Shown here: positions 36,107 through 46,229 of the stretch, piece by piece
How positions within the stretch are numbered: position 1 is the stretch's first letter
Layout of the letters: every line of letters begins with the position of its first letter
DNA from: Vibrio natriegens NBRC 15636 = ATCC 14048 = DSM 759
Lineage (GTDB): Bacteria; Pseudomonadota; Gammaproteobacteria; Enterobacterales; Vibrionaceae
Assembly (NCBI RefSeq): GCF_035621455.1
Contig: NZ_CP141822.1
Location: forward strand, 1,488,001-1,552,000
DNA: 64,000 bases
Direction: 5' to 3'
Program-made: the position numbers and the translations under genes
Notes under the pieces: generated by a model
The model's input: the letters and a program-made list of their open reading frames with translations, nothing else
Told to the model about the DNA's origin: nothing
The model's database searches: none

Positions 36107-37192
36107 ATGGATCATCAATCAAAATTGTTCGATCGCTCTACACTGATGTTTTTGATTGTATTGGGGGCGGCGCTTTGCTTAATTCCAGCGCTGAACCTGT
36201 TTTTTGCAGAAGGATCTGCACTTCATATTTCGACTTACACCGTTACATTAATGGGTAAGTATCTGACCTATGCGCTACTGGCAGTCGCAGTGGATTTGGT
36301 TTGGGGTTATTTGGGTATTCTGAGCTTAGGTCACGCCGCCTTTTTTGCACTGGGTGGCTATGCGATGGGTATGTATCTGATGCGTCAGATTGGTGATCGC
36401 GGCGTGTATGGTAACCCAGAACTACCGGACTTCATGGTCTTTCTTAACTGGCAGGAGCTGCCTTGGTTCTGGCATGGTTTTGACCAGTTCTGGTTCGCGA
36501 TGTTGATGGTGGTATTGGCTCCTGGACTCCTCGCGTTTGTGTTTGGCTGGTTTGCTTTTCGCTCGCGAGTAACGGGTGTTTATCTATCCATTATCACTCA
36601 GGCACTGACGTATGCCTTACTGTTGGCGTTCTTCCGTAATGAGATGGGCTTTGGCGGGAATAATGGCTTAACTGACTTCAAAGATATCTTAGGTTTTGAC
36701 CTGCAAGCCGATTCGACACGCCTGACACTATTTGCGTTATCAGGCATCGCTCTGGGATTAGGGTACATGGCTTGTCGATTCATTGTGGTTAGCCGCTTAG
36801 GTCGAGTTGCCATGGCCGTTCGTGATGCTGAAGCTCGGACTCGTTTCACCGGCTACAAAGTGGAATACGTCAAGTTAGCTATCTTCACTTTTTCTGCGGT
36901 ACTCGCTGGCATTGCAGGTGCGTTGTATGTCCCTCAGGTGGGCATCATCAACCCTTCAGAATTTTCTCCTCTTAACTCAATTGAACTTGTCGTGTGGGTG
37001 GCACTTGGTGGACGTGCAACATTGTACGGTGCGGTGGTTGGTGCTTTAGCTGTCAATTACGCCAAAACCTACTTAACCGCGGCGCTTCCGGAAGTGTGGC
37101 TGTTTAGCTTAGGCGCAATGTTCGTTCTGGTCACGCTATTCCTGCCTAAGGGAGTAACCGGCTTAATCAAACGTAAAGAGGTGCATTCATGA
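36107..37192 (+). CDS. urtC: urea ABC transporter permease UrtC
   Basis: A 361-residue LivM-type permease with about nine membrane segments: VDLVWGYLGILSLGHAAFFA, QALTYALLLAFFRNEMGFGG with NNGLTDFKDILGFDL, and the EAA-like loop RVAMAVRDAEARTRFTGYKV. It pairs with UrtB in the membrane. Its end overlaps urtD by four bases. Confidence 0.94.
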   Translation: MDHQSKLFDRSTLMFLIVLGAALCLIPALNLFFAEGSALHISTYTVTLMGKYLTYALLAVAVDLVWGYLGILSLGHAAFFALGGYAMGMYLMRQIGDRGVYGNPELPDFMVFLNWQELPWFWHGFDQFWFAMLMVVLAPGLLAFVFGWFAFRSRVTGVYLSIITQALTYALLLAFFRNEMGFGGNNGLTDFKDILGFDLQADSTRLTLFALSGIALGLGYMACRFIVVSRLGRVAMAVRDAEARTRFTGYKVEYVKLAIFTFSAVLAGIAGALYVPQVGIINPSEFSPLNSIELVVWVALGGRATLYGAVVGALAVNYAKTYLTAALPEVWLFSLGAMFVLVTLFLPKGVTGLIKRKEVHS

Positions 37193-38025
37193 GTATTCTA
37201 AGCCTTGCTAAAGAGCTGACGGACCGCGAACACGTTTATGAGTTTATGAAGCCGCAAGTTAACCCGATGCTTAAAGTCGGTCATGGTTGCTTGTTGTATC
37301 TCGAAGGTATCAGCGTGTCGTTTGATGGTTTTAAAGCAATCAACGACCTCAATCTCTACATTAAAGAAGGGGAGTTGCGCTGCATCATTGGACCTAATGG
37401 CGCAGGCAAAACCACCATGATGGACATCATTACGGGTAAAACCCGTCCGGATACCGGTACCGCGTGGTTTGGTCAAAACATTAACTTGTTACAAATGAGT
37501 GAGCCTGAAATTGCACAAGCGGGCATCGGCCGTAAATTCCAGAAGCCGACGGTGTTTGAATCTCAATCAGTATTTCACAACTTAGAGCTGGCGATGGCAG
37601 GGGCAAAAACGGTGTTTTCAACGCTGTTTGCCACACTAACGCCCAGCCAGGTGGATCATATCGATCACGTACTCAAGCAAATAGGTTTGTACGAGCAGCG
37701 TGCACTACTGGCTGGTGCATTATCTCATGGTCAGAAACAGTGGCTGGAAATCGGCATGCTGCTGATGCAAAACCCGAAACTGTTGCTGGTTGATGAGCCT
37801 GTTGCGGGGATGACCCACCAAGAGATGGACAGAACGGGCGAATTACTAACGTCATTAGCGGGTGAACGTACGATTGTGCTGGTTGAGCACGATATGGATT
37901 TTGTCCGCTCGATAGCGCGTGATGTAACGGTTTTACACCAAGGCAGCGTATTGGCTGAAGGCACGATGGACCAAGTTCAAAGCAACCGTAAGGTCGTGGA
38001 AGTCTACCTTGGAGAAGAAGCATGA
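37189..38025 (+). CDS. urtD: urea ABC transporter ATP-binding protein UrtD
   Basis: A 278-residue ATPase. Walker A IIGPNGAGKTTMMDIITG, signature LSHGQKQWLEI (LSHGQ variant, usual for UrtD), Walker B KLLLVDEPVAGM, switch histidine in VLVEHDMDFV. An N-terminal extension of about 35 residues precedes the ABC domain. Overlaps urtE by four bases. Confidence 0.94.
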   Translation: MSILSLAKELTDREHVYEFMKPQVNPMLKVGHGCLLYLEGISVSFDGFKAINDLNLYIKEGELRCIIGPNGAGKTTMMDIITGKTRPDTGTAWFGQNINLLQMSEPEIAQAGIGRKFQKPTVFESQSVFHNLELAMAGAKTVFSTLFATLTPSQVDHIDHVLKQIGLYEQRALLAGALSHGQKQWLEIGMLLMQNPKLLLVDEPVAGMTHQEMDRTGELLTSLAGERTIVLVEHDMDFVRSIARDVTVLHQGSVLAEGTMDQVQSNRKVVEVYLGEEA

Positions 38026-38717
38026 TTGAGATTAAAGGATTAAACCAGTTTTATGGACAGAGCCACACGTTGTGGGATCTCGACATGCAGATACCAGAGG
38101 GCAAATGTACCGTTCTGATGGGACGCAATGGGGTAGGTAAAACGACGTTGCTGCAATGCATCATGGGCTTGTTACCAACCAAGAGCGGCGAGATTAACTT
38201 CTTGGGTCAAAACATCACCAAAATGGCCGCAGAGAAACGTGCGCCAATCGGGATAGGTTATGTTCCTCAGGGACGCCAGATATTTCCGTTGCTGACGGTA
38301 GAAGAGAATTTACGTATCGGTCTACCAATGCGCAAAGATGGAGCGAGACAGGTTCCGGAATTCATCTACGAGTTGTTCCCGGTATTAAAAGAAATGCTGC
38401 ACCGTCGTGGTGGTGATTTATCCGGCGGACAACAGCAGCAGCTTGCGATTGGTCGCGCCTTGGTAATTGACCCTAAGCTCCTTATTCTGGATGAACCTAC
38501 CGAAGGCATTCAGCCTAATGTTGTGGCTGAAATTGGTGACATCATCCGCCGTCTAAATAAAGAGATTGGCCTGACCGTGTTGCTCGTTGAACAGAAATTA
38601 CCATTCGCGCGTAAAGTCGCAGACAACTTCTGCATTATTGATCGTGGTCGTCAGGTGGCGATGGGAGAAATGGAAGCGCTCGATGATACGTTAGTTAAGA
38701 AATACCTGACGGTGTAA
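38022..38717 (+). CDS. urtE: urea ABC transporter ATP-binding protein UrtE
   Basis: A 231-residue LivF-like ATPase with Walker A LMGRNGVGKTTLLQCIMG, signature LSGGQQQQLAIGRAL and Walker B LLILDEPTEGIQPN. The EPTEGIQP sequence is typical of UrtE. Only four bases separate it from ureD, showing that uptake and hydrolysis genes share one transcript. Confidence 0.95.
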   Translation: MIEIKGLNQFYGQSHTLWDLDMQIPEGKCTVLMGRNGVGKTTLLQCIMGLLPTKSGEINFLGQNITKMAAEKRAPIGIGYVPQGRQIFPLLTVEENLRIGLPMRKDGARQVPEFIYELFPVLKEMLHRRGGDLSGGQQQQLAIGRALVIDPKLLILDEPTEGIQPNVVAEIGDIIRRLNKEIGLTVLLVEQKLPFARKVADNFCIIDRGRQVAMGEMEALDDTLVKKYLTV

Positions 38718-38721
38718 GCGG

Positions 38722-39579
38722 ATGAACAGTGTATTTAACATGTCGACCCAAACGCAGCGTCATTGGCCAGCTTATCTGTCCCTCGGCTTTAGTAAGTCCG
38801 ATGACAAAACGCAGATGAAGCGCATGGAGTTTCAAGGCCCATTGCGAGTGCAGCGACCATTTTACCCAGAATTGGATGTCTGCCACGTTTACTTGCTTCA
38901 TCCGCCAGGTGGGTTGGTGTCGGGTGATGATTTGAGTATTCAGATTCATTGCCAAAACGATAGTCATGCGCTGATCACCACACCGTCTGCGGGCAAAATT
39001 TATAAGGCTGACAGTAAAAACATCGAGCAAAAACAGCATGTCGATATCGAAGTTGATAATGCCGCGTGCGAGTGGTTACCCATGGAAACCATCGTCTTCA
39101 ATGGTGCGCACGGTAAATTGACCACCAACGTTAATCTTTACGGTGATGCGAAGTTTATCGGTATCGATGTTTTTTGTTTAGGTCGCCCGAAAAGCCACTT
39201 TCCGTTCATACAGGGAAGCGTAGAGCAGCGTTTATCCATCTATCAAGACGGTACGCCTCTGTTACTTGAACGCCAATATCTGGCCGCAGACGATCCGCTT
39301 TTGACCGCTATCAGTGGTTTCAACAGCAATTTAGTCTCTGGCACTTTAACGGTTGTTGGATTGAATGACGCTCAAACTATGGTTGAAACGCTGCGAGAAC
39401 ACTTTTCCGCAGATACACATGGCACGTTGAGTATCACTTACAGACTCAATGTTTTATTAGTTCGTTACCTTGGTGATTGCAGTGAAGAGGCTCAGCGGCA
39501 ACTGCGAGCGTGCTGGCAACTTATTCGTCCAGAGCTGCTTAGGCGCCCAGCATGCCCACCGAGAATTTGGAATACGTAG
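38722..39579 (+). CDS. ureD: urease accessory protein UreD
   Basis: A 285-residue scaffold protein that binds the urease apoenzyme and, with UreF and UreG, allows nickel insertion. Typical segments are HVYLLHPPGGLVSGDDLSIQ, ALITTPSAGKIYKA, EWLPMETIVFNGA and FCLGRPKS. Start at 38722; an alternative in-frame ATG at 38740 cannot be excluded because neither has a strong RBS. A 104-base gap to ureA follows. Confidence 0.94.
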   Translation: MNSVFNMSTQTQRHWPAYLSLGFSKSDDKTQMKRMEFQGPLRVQRPFYPELDVCHVYLLHPPGGLVSGDDLSIQIHCQNDSHALITTPSAGKIYKADSKNIEQKQHVDIEVDNAACEWLPMETIVFNGAHGKLTTNVNLYGDAKFIGIDVFCLGRPKSHFPFIQGSVEQRLSIYQDGTPLLLERQYLAADDPLLTAISGFNSNLVSGTLTVVGLNDAQTMVETLREHFSADTHGTLSITYRLNVLLVRYLGDCSEEAQRQLRACWQLIRPELLRRPACPPRIWNT

Positions 39580-39683
39580 GTTATTTTAAGTCCAGTAACT
39601 AAACGAAGCCCGCTAAGTGCAGCGGCATTAAAAGTCACAATGTAACGTTTAGGGACGTAACGCAAAGGTTAGAGGGTTTACAA

Positions 39684-39986
39684 ATGGAATTATCTCCAAG
39701 AGACAAGGACAAGTTATTGCTGTTTACCGCAGCGTTAGTGGCAGAGCGTCGACTCGCTCGCGGCGTAAAACTCAATTATCCAGAAGCGTCTGCTTATATT
39801 TCCGCAGCAATCATGGAGGGCGCTCGTGACGGCAAAACGGTCGCCCAACTTATGAGTGATGGACGCACACTGCTCACAAAAGATGACGTGATGGAAGGTA
39901 TTCCAGAGCTGTTAGAGGAAGTGCAGGTAGAAGCGACGTTCCCGGATGGCACGAAGCTGGTCACTGTTCATAACCCGATTCAATAG
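39684..39986 (+). CDS. ureA: urease gamma subunit
   Basis: A 100-residue structural subunit: [20 protein letters not shown] at the start, [20 protein letters not shown] and [20 protein letters not shown] at the end. Full family length (100). A GTTAGAGGG sequence lies upstream. Separate gamma, beta and alpha genes are the usual gammaproteobacterial arrangement. Confidence 0.97.
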   Translation: MELSPRDKDKLLLFTAALVAERRLARGVKLNYPEASAYISAAIMEGARDGKTVAQLMSDGRTLLTKDDVMEGIPELLEEVQVEATFPDGTKLVTVHNPIQ

Positions 39987-39994
39987 GAGCAACC

Positions 39995-40300
39995 ATGAAG
40001 CCTGGTGAATACATTTTAAGTGACGTGCCAATCGAGCTGAATAAAGGACGTCGTACTGAGCAATTGGCAGTAATTAATCATGGTGATCGCCCGATCCAAG
40101 TTGGCAGTCATTACCACTTTTTTGAGACCAATCCGGCATTAGATTTTGACCGCGAGAAAGCCAAAGGAATGCGACTCAACATTGCGGCTGGTACCGCAGT
40201 ACGATTCGAGCCGGGGCAGACTCGCAACATAGAATTGGTCGAGATTGACGGAACGAAAACCATCTATGGCTTCCGCGGTGAAGTCATGGGAAAGGTCTAA
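39995..40300 (+). CDS. ureB: urease beta subunit
   Basis: A 101-residue structural subunit: [39 protein letters not shown] and [20 protein letters not shown] are the classical UreB sequence. TAGGAGC lies upstream of the ATG. It lies eight bases after ureA and about 60 bases before ureC. Confidence 0.97.
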   Translation: MKPGEYILSDVPIELNKGRRTEQLAVINHGDRPIQVGSHYHFFETNPALDFDREKAKGMRLNIAAGTAVRFEPGQTRNIELVEIDGTKTIYGFRGEVMGKV

Positions 40301-40359
40301 TACAGATTTAGCCAGCTTTAGTGAGATGCTAAGCATTGAAGGTTAAGGAGAACTAAACA

Positions 40360-42066
40360 ATGGCAGAAATTTCTCGTCGCGCCTACGCCGATATGTATGG
40401 CCCGACAGTAGGCGACAAAGTCCGTCTGGCCGACACTGAGCTATTTATTCAAGTTGAGCAGGATTACACCGTATACGGTGATGAAGTGAAATTTGGTGGC
40501 GGTAAAGTCATTCGTGATGGCATGGGACAAGGCCAGTTATGTCGTGATCAAGTGATGGACTGCGTGATCACCAATGCGTTAATCCTTGATCACTGGGGCA
40601 TTGTGAAAGCGGATATTGGCATTAAAGATGGCAACATTGCCGCGATCGGCAAAGCAGGTAACAAAGACATTCAGCCTGATGTCACGATTAACATCGGCGC
40701 AAGTACCGAGGTGATTGCCGGCGAAGGTCATATCGTCACGGCAGGTGCTATCGACGCTCACATCCATTTTATTTGCCCACAACAAATTGAAGAAGCGTTA
40801 ATGGCAGGTACCACGACCATGATTGGTGGCGGTACTGGCCCAGCAACGGGAACGAACGCTACGACGTGTGCACCCGGTGCCTGGAACATGGCGCAAATGC
40901 TGCGCAGTACGGACCAAATGCCGATGAACTTTGGCTTTTTAGGCAAGGGGAACGCAAGTTTGCCGGAGCCGTTGGCAGAGCAAATTGAAGCTGGCGCTTG
41001 CGGACTAAAACTGCACGAAGACTGGGGGACAACACCAGCATCGATCGACAATTGTTTGACCGTTGCTGAAAAATACGATGTGCAAGTCGCCATTCATACG
41101 GACACGCTGAATGAATCTGGTTTTGTGGAAGACACACTTGCAGCGTTTAAAGGACGTACGATTCATACTTACCACACCGAAGGTGCGGGTGGCGGTCACG
41201 CTCCTGACATTATTGTTGCCTGTGGTCAGCCAAACGTACTGCCATCGTCAACCAACCCAACACGTCCTTACACGGTGAATACCGTTGATGAACATTTGGA
41301 TATGTTGATGGTGTGCCATCACCTTGATCCAAACATTCCGGAAGATGTCGCGTTTGCCGATTCTCGTATTCGCAAAGAAACCATTGCAGCAGAGGACATT
41401 CTCCATGATTTAGGAGCGTTCTCCATGATTGCCTCGGATTCACAGGCGATGGGGCGAGTGGGTGAAGTGATTACCCGTACCTGGCAAACCGCACACAAGA
41501 TGAAAGTGCAACGTGGTTATCTGGAACAAGACAAAGAGATTCAGGCGGATAATTTTCGCGCTAAACGTTACATCGCGAAATACACCATTAACCCTGCAAT
41601 CGCGCATGGTGTTGATCATACGGTCGGCTCTCTTGAAGTCGGTAAGCTAGCGGATATCGTTCTTTGGAAACCAGCGTTCTTTGGTATTAAACCAGCGTTA
41701 ATCATTAAAGGTGGCTTTATTGCTGCAGCACCGATGGGCGATGCGAATGCGTCAATCCCGACGCCTCAACCAGTTCACTATCGTCGTATGTTTGGCGGTT
41801 TTGGTAGCGCTGCTTCTGCAACGTCCGTCACCTTCACCAGCAAAGTCGCCACTGAGAATGGGCTGAAAGACAAATTGGGGTTACAGCGAGAGTTGATAGC
41901 CTGCAAGAATTGCCGGACTGTCACCAAGAACGACATGATTCTGAACGACTATATGCCAACGGTGACGGTAGACCCACAAACTTATGAAGTTCGAGCGGAT
42001 GGCGAGCTATTAACGTGCGACCCAGCGACAGAGTTGCCTCTTGCGCAGCGTTACACCCTGTTCTAA
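40360..42066 (+). CDS. ureC: urease alpha subunit (catalytic)
   Basis: A 568-residue catalytic subunit with two Ni ions. All active-site residues fall at the same numbers as in Klebsiella urease: H134 and H136 (AHIHF), carbamylated K217 ([10 protein letters not shown]), H219, H246, H272, flap C319 with H320 (MVCHHLDP), and D360 (IASDSQAMG). It hydrolyses urea to ammonia and carbamate in the cytoplasm. TAAGGAGA lies upstream of the ATG. Nothing suggests loss of activity. Confidence 0.98.
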   Translation: MAEISRRAYADMYGPTVGDKVRLADTELFIQVEQDYTVYGDEVKFGGGKVIRDGMGQGQLCRDQVMDCVITNALILDHWGIVKADIGIKDGNIAAIGKAGNKDIQPDVTINIGASTEVIAGEGHIVTAGAIDAHIHFICPQQIEEALMAGTTTMIGGGTGPATGTNATTCAPGAWNMAQMLRSTDQMPMNFGFLGKGNASLPEPLAEQIEAGACGLKLHEDWGTTPASIDNCLTVAEKYDVQVAIHTDTLNESGFVEDTLAAFKGRTIHTYHTEGAGGGHAPDIIVACGQPNVLPSSTNPTRPYTVNTVDEHLDMLMVCHHLDPNIPEDVAFADSRIRKETIAAEDILHDLGAFSMIASDSQAMGRVGEVITRTWQTAHKMKVQRGYLEQDKEIQADNFRAKRYIAKYTINPAIAHGVDHTVGSLEVGKLADIVLWKPAFFGIKPALIIKGGFIAAAPMGDANASIPTPQPVHYRRMFGGFGSAASATSVTFTSKVATENGLKDKLGLQRELIACKNCRTVTKNDMILNDYMPTVTVDPQTYEVRADGELLTCDPATELPLAQRYTLF

Positions 42067-42094
42067 TCGCTTAGTTTAAAGAAGGAATTTTATT

Positions 42095-42583
42095 ATGTAC
42101 CGAGTAATTAGTCGCTCTGATCATCACCATGGTGAAATTGATGACTCGATTGTATTGGCTTATGAAGTGCGTCAACGCGGACGTTTTCGAGCATCAAGCA
42201 AAAAGGGCATGGATGTAGGCGTATTTCTACCACGAGGTGATGTTCTTCAAGATGGTGACTGCCTTTTCACTGAATGCGGAAAGGTATTTCTGGTCGAAGC
42301 TCAGGAGGAAGAGATCGTCACGGCTTCGGCAAAAGACTGGTTAACGTTTTCCAAAGCCTGCTATCACATGGGGAATCGCCATGTACCAATGGAAATCGGT
42401 GAACTTTGGCTGCGTTTTCAACCTGACCACGTATTGGAGGAGATGGTCGAACTATTTGGGCTGGAGTGCAACCATCATCAAGCGATGTTTAATCCTGAGT
42501 CTGGTGCGTATCACGGCAGTGGGCATAGTCACGGTCATTCACATGGTGAACATCAACACAGCCATGGGGAGCATAGCCACTAA
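42095..42583 (+). CDS. ureE: urease accessory protein UreE (nickel metallochaperone)
   Basis: A 162-residue nickel carrier. The peptide-binding domain is followed by the metal domain (HMGNRHVPMEIGELWLRFQP, LGLECNHHQAMFNPESGAYH) and a histidine-rich tail of about 25 residues (GHSHGHSHGEHQHSHGEHSH) that binds several Ni ions, as in Klebsiella. AAGGAA lies upstream. Its stop overlaps ureF by one base. Confidence 0.96.
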   Translation: MYRVISRSDHHHGEIDDSIVLAYEVRQRGRFRASSKKGMDVGVFLPRGDVLQDGDCLFTECGKVFLVEAQEEEIVTASAKDWLTFSKACYHMGNRHVPMEIGELWLRFQPDHVLEEMVELFGLECNHHQAMFNPESGAYHGSGHSHGHSHGEHQHSHGEHSH

Positions 42584-43245
42584 TGAACGTTCAGTCATTA
42601 CTCTCTCTGTTGCACCTTAGCAGTCCGAGTCTGCCTATTGGTGCATTCGCTTACAGCCAAGGTTTGGAAACGGCGGTAGACCTGGAGTGGGTGAGCGATG
42701 AGGCGACGCTACAAACCTGGCTTGAACCGATTCTTAATCATGCTCAGGCCAATTTGGAAGTACCACTTTTAGTTCGCTGTTATCAAGCGTGGCAAGCAAA
42801 CGACATGGCAGCTCTGGAACATTGGCAGGCGGTGTTACTGGCAAACCGGGAAACGGCGGAGCTGGTAATGGAAGAGCAAAAACTTGGGCAAACCTTTTAT
42901 CGTTTATTAACGAGCTTAGAAGTGGAATTACCGCCACAGGCAAAAACAATGACTTATCTGCCGTTATTTGCCAAAGCTTGTCAGCACTTTGGTGTATCAC
43001 TGGAGCAAGCTGCGACGGGGTGGCTTTGGTCGTGGCTGGAAAACCAAATTACAGTGGCATGTAAAACGGTGCCGTTGGGGCAGACGTCAGCCCAACGCGT
43101 TCTCATCGCATTAATGCCACAAATTGAAGAAGCAATTACCACAGGGTTTGCGGTAGAAGACGAAGCAATAGGGCTGACTTTACCGAACTTTGCGATGGCC
43201 TGTGCATGGCATGAAACCCAATATTCAAGATTATTTAGGAGTTAA
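42583..43245 (+). CDS. ureF: urease accessory protein UreF
   Basis: A 220-residue helical protein: [20 protein letters not shown] at the N-terminus and [17 protein letters not shown] near residue 155 are family signatures. It bridges UreD and UreG during activation. Coupled to ureE by TAATG and two bases before ureG. Confidence 0.95.
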   Translation: MNVQSLLSLLHLSSPSLPIGAFAYSQGLETAVDLEWVSDEATLQTWLEPILNHAQANLEVPLLVRCYQAWQANDMAALEHWQAVLLANRETAELVMEEQKLGQTFYRLLTSLEVELPPQAKTMTYLPLFAKACQHFGVSLEQAATGWLWSWLENQITVACKTVPLGQTSAQRVLIALMPQIEEAITTGFAVEDEAIGLTLPNFAMACAWHETQYSRLFRS

Positions 43246-43247
43246 GG

Positions 43248-43889
43248 ATGAGTACACAATGTTTACGAGTTGGCGTGGGTGGCCCGGTTGGCTCAGGAAA
43301 AACGGCACTGCTGCGTCAGTTATGTTTAGCAATGCGTCAACATTACGATTTAGCCGTCGTGACCAACGACATTTACACCAAAGAAGACGCGGAATTTTTA
43401 CTGCGTAATGAAGCGTTAGAATCCGATCGTATTCTGGGCGTGGAGACAGGCGGTTGTCCACATACGGCTATTCGCGAAGACGCGTCTATGAATTTGGCAG
43501 CGATCGATGAGCTACAAGATCGTCATCCCGGCTTAGAGTTCGTGTTAGTCGAAAGTGGCGGAGACAACCTGAGTGCGACCTTCAGCCCTGAGTTATCTGA
43601 TTTAACGCTTTATGTTATTGACGTGTGCGCGGGAGATAAAATCCCTCGTAAAGGAGGACCGGGTATCACTAAGTCTGACTTATTGATCATCAATAAGACC
43701 GACCTCGCACCGATGGTTAATGCATCGTTAGACGTTATGGACCGTGACGCGAAAAAGATGCGTGGCGAAAAGCCATTCGTATTTACCAACCTGATTCGTG
43801 GTGATGGTTTACAGGAAGTCATCAATTTTATTGTTGAGCGCGGCATGCTGGAGAAGCGTGACGTAAAAGTTGAAGTTACGGAAGCATAA
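43248..43889 (+). CDS. ureG: urease accessory GTPase UreG
   Basis: A 213-residue SIMIBI GTPase that delivers nickel. P-loop [17 protein letters not shown]; metal-binding CPH in [16 protein letters not shown]; switch [20 protein letters not shown]; specificity motif [13 protein letters not shown] precedes the ATG. Length is normal. Confidence 0.97.
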   Translation: MSTQCLRVGVGGPVGSGKTALLRQLCLAMRQHYDLAVVTNDIYTKEDAEFLLRNEALESDRILGVETGGCPHTAIREDASMNLAAIDELQDRHPGLEFVLVESGGDNLSATFSPELSDLTLYVIDVCAGDKIPRKGGPGITKSDLLIINKTDLAPMVNASLDVMDRDAKKMRGEKPFVFTNLIRGDGLQEVINFIVERGMLEKRDVKVEVTEA

Positions 43890-43900
43890 GGAACAGTGAT

Positions 43901-44431
43901 ATGAAAGGACTAACAAAAGTATTTGCAGCAAGTTTGGCTTTAGTCAGTGCAAGCAGTTTTGCCCATACGGGCCACGCAATGCAGGCCAGCTTTTCTCAAG
44001 GTTTTTTGCACCCATTGACCGGCTGGGATCATTTATCTGCAATGGCATTGATAGGATTGTTTCTTTCAAGCTTTGCACTACGCAGAGCAAGCCAAATTTC
44101 AGCATTGATAATGGTAGCAATTATTGGCGGGTATGCGATTGGTCTTGAGTGGGCTGCGGCTAATTCCGTAGAAGCTTTAGTCGCTAGTTCATTAATCGGT
44201 TTACCGCTTGCGCTTATCGCTCTTAAAAAGGGTGGAGCGAAGAGTGTGATAGCTGCCGCTGCGATACTTCTTTTCAGTTTATCTCATGGATTGGTGCAAG
44301 GCGCTGAGGCTCAGGGATCATTTACTCAATTTGGTTTGGGTGTAATGCTGGCGAGCGCACTGGTAATTGGTGCTACTTATACGGTTTCTAGACAAGTCGT
44401 GGCGATAAAGGCGCGTTTTGCCCGTCAATAA
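43901..44431 (+). CDS. ureJ: HupE/UreJ-type nickel permease
   Basis: A 176-residue membrane protein with a signal-like first segment and about six membrane helices. The metal motif HPLTGWDHLSAM follows the first helix, as in HupE/UreJ. It probably supplies nickel for urease. Last gene of the operon, 11 bases after ureG, and followed by a terminator at 44481-44512. Confidence 0.92.
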   Translation: MKGLTKVFAASLALVSASSFAHTGHAMQASFSQGFLHPLTGWDHLSAMALIGLFLSSFALRRASQISALIMVAIIGGYAIGLEWAAANSVEALVASSLIGLPLALIALKKGGAKSVIAAAAILLFSLSHGLVQGAEAQGSFTQFGLGVMLASALVIGATYTVSRQVVAIKARFARQ

Positions 44432-44480
44432 AAGATTTTGTTGTAGCGGTTGTCACATCGCCTTTCCAAACCAAAGCGAA

Positions 44481-44512
44481 AACATGCCGGCGAATGTCGG
44501 CATGTTTATTTT
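44481..44512 (+). terminator. intrinsic terminator of the urt-ure operon
   Basis: Eleven-bp stem AACATGCCGGC / GTCGGCATGTT (one G-U pair) with a GAAT loop, continuing into TTTATTTT. Ends the roughly 11.5-kb urt-ure transcript. Confidence 0.8.
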
Positions 44513-44807
44513 CAGAGACCAAGTGGATGAGGTTGTAGTGACTTATAACGAAAATTATTATTTATGACACGTATTTAGTGAGGTCGAACACATCTCAAAG
44601 ATGTTTTCGAATGTGAATACAAGTTCATTGATCTAACACCAAATCTTTTTCCCTTAACAGTGCGCATAATTCCAAATCGGAGTCGTGATTAGCTGCGTTT
44701 GTTTCGGATAAGCATCATCAACAAAGCCAGTATTCGAAACAGCAAAACGTCCGTTTATTAGTGAAACTCCTACATCTTTACACCATCTCAGGAAGAGAAG
44801 TAGCACT
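44513..44807 (+). other. intergenic region before the SLC13 operon
   Basis: No gene seen. It contains an imperfect inverted repeat, CGAACACATCT / AGATGTTTTCG (44585-44609, 10 of 11 pairs), which may be an operator or hairpin. The promoter of the transporter-kinase operon should lie here; no clear sigma-70 boxes are assigned. Confidence 0.35.
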
Positions 44808-46226
44808 ATGCGTCCTTATCTTAAATACATCATCCCAACGATAATTCCGTTAATCATCTGGCTGATGCCTTTGTCTGCGTTTCCATTTGATGGCATCACC
44901 ATTATTCAACAGCGCGTCATCGCGATTTTCTTACTGGCGGCGTTGTGTTGGGTTTTCGAGCCTATCCCAATTTACGCGACTTCGGTGGTGATTATTGTTC
45001 TGGAACTACTGCTGATTTCCAATAAGGGAATCGTGTTGTTTAGGGCACAAGAAGGACAGGCGCATTTTGGCGAGTTGTTGCAATACAATGAGATCATGGC
45101 GACCTTTGCCAGCCCAATTATTATGCTGTTCTTGGGCGGTTTCTTTCTGGCGATGGCGGCGACCAAGTACCGTTTGGACGTCAACTTAGCACGTGTACTT
45201 TTGAAGCCGTTTGGACAAAATCCCAAGTACGTTATGTTGGGATTGATGCTGATTACCGCAATTTTCTCCATGTTTATGTCTAACACGGCAACTACCGCGA
45301 TGATGTTATCTATCCTGACTCCCGTCATTGCTGTGTTTGGTCCAAAAGACCCGGGCAGAATCGCATTTGCTTTGTGTATTCCAGTTGCGGCAAACATCGG
45401 TGGCATCGGGACACCTATCGGGACGCCACCTAACGCGATTGCACTTAAATATTTAGTCGGGGAGAACCTGATTACTTTTGGTGAATGGATGGTATTTGGT
45501 GTGCCGTTTGTCGTGATTATGATGGCTCTAGCTTGGGTACTTATCGGGGCAATGTATAAAGCCGAACAAACCACAATCGACTTGAATATTAAGAGCAAAT
45601 TCCTGAAGACGCCAAAAGCGATGATTGTGTACATTACATTTGCGGGTACGATTATTCTTTGGTTAATGGGTTCAGCACACGGCATGAACTCATACACAGT
45701 CGCATTGATTCCTGTCGCGGTTTTTTCCTTAACTGGCATCATCAACAAAGAAGATTTAAAGAAAATCTCTTGGGACGTGCTTTGGTTGGTTTCCGGTGGT
45801 ATTGCCCTAGGGTTAGCCCTTGATAAAACCGGCTTGGCTAAATTAGTCGTGAACAGCATTCCATTTGACCAATATTCACCTTATGTGGTGTTGTTTGGTG
45901 CCGCTTTCCTTTGTTTAGCCATGGCCAACTTTATGTCGCATACGGCAACCGCTAACTTGTTGATGCCAATTATGGCCGCTCTAGGTACATCGATGGCATC
46001 ACTAACACCATTAGGTGGTGAAGTAACGTTGATTCTGGTAGTGACGTTTGCAGCTTCTCTGGGTATGTCACTGCCAATCAGTACGCCGCCAAATGCGCTC
46101 GCTCATGCTACCGGGCATGTACAAAGTAACCAAATGGCTCGGATTGGCGTGGTACTTGGTGTTGTGGGGGTACTGCTAAGCTTTGTTATGGTTTGGATAC
46201 TGCATTCTGTAGGGCATATCGGTTAA
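44808..46226 (+). CDS. SLC13/DASS family sodium-coupled anion transporter
   Basis: A 472-residue permease with about 11 helices. The two inverted-repeat SNT-type motifs are MFMSNTATTAMM and FMSHTATANLLM, each followed by a proline-rich hairpin (GIGTPIGTPPNAIALKYL and GMSLPISTPPNALAHAT). Family members import dicarboxylates, citrate or sulfate with sodium; TPPNA loops favour carboxylates. AAGAGAAG precedes the ATG. It is followed after three bases by a sensor kinase gene, so uptake and sensing are probably coordinated. Confidence 0.92.
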   Translation: MRPYLKYIIPTIIPLIIWLMPLSAFPFDGITIIQQRVIAIFLLAALCWVFEPIPIYATSVVIIVLELLLISNKGIVLFRAQEGQAHFGELLQYNEIMATFASPIIMLFLGGFFLAMAATKYRLDVNLARVLLKPFGQNPKYVMLGLMLITAIFSMFMSNTATTAMMLSILTPVIAVFGPKDPGRIAFALCIPVAANIGGIGTPIGTPPNAIALKYLVGENLITFGEWMVFGVPFVVIMMALAWVLIGAMYKAEQTTIDLNIKSKFLKTPKAMIVYITFAGTIILWLMGSAHGMNSYTVALIPVAVFSLTGIINKEDLKKISWDVLWLVSGGIALGLALDKTGLAKLVVNSIPFDQYSPYVVLFGAAFLCLAMANFMSHTATANLLMPIMAALGTSMASLTPLGGEVTLILVVTFAASLGMSLPISTPPNALAHATGHVQSNQMARIGVVLGVVGVLLSFVMVWILHSVGHIG

Positions 46227-46229
46227 GTC

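Noticed and set aside
42500-42580. Tandem repeat or CRISPR-like array at the end of ureE
   Set aside because: The repetition is due to His-Gly-Ser codons of the nickel-binding tail, which is in frame and typical of UreE.
44972-45859. A 295-codon minus-strand frame inside the SLC13 transporter gene
   Set aside because: It is the antisense shadow of a clear membrane protein gene; it has no homology and no ribosome site.
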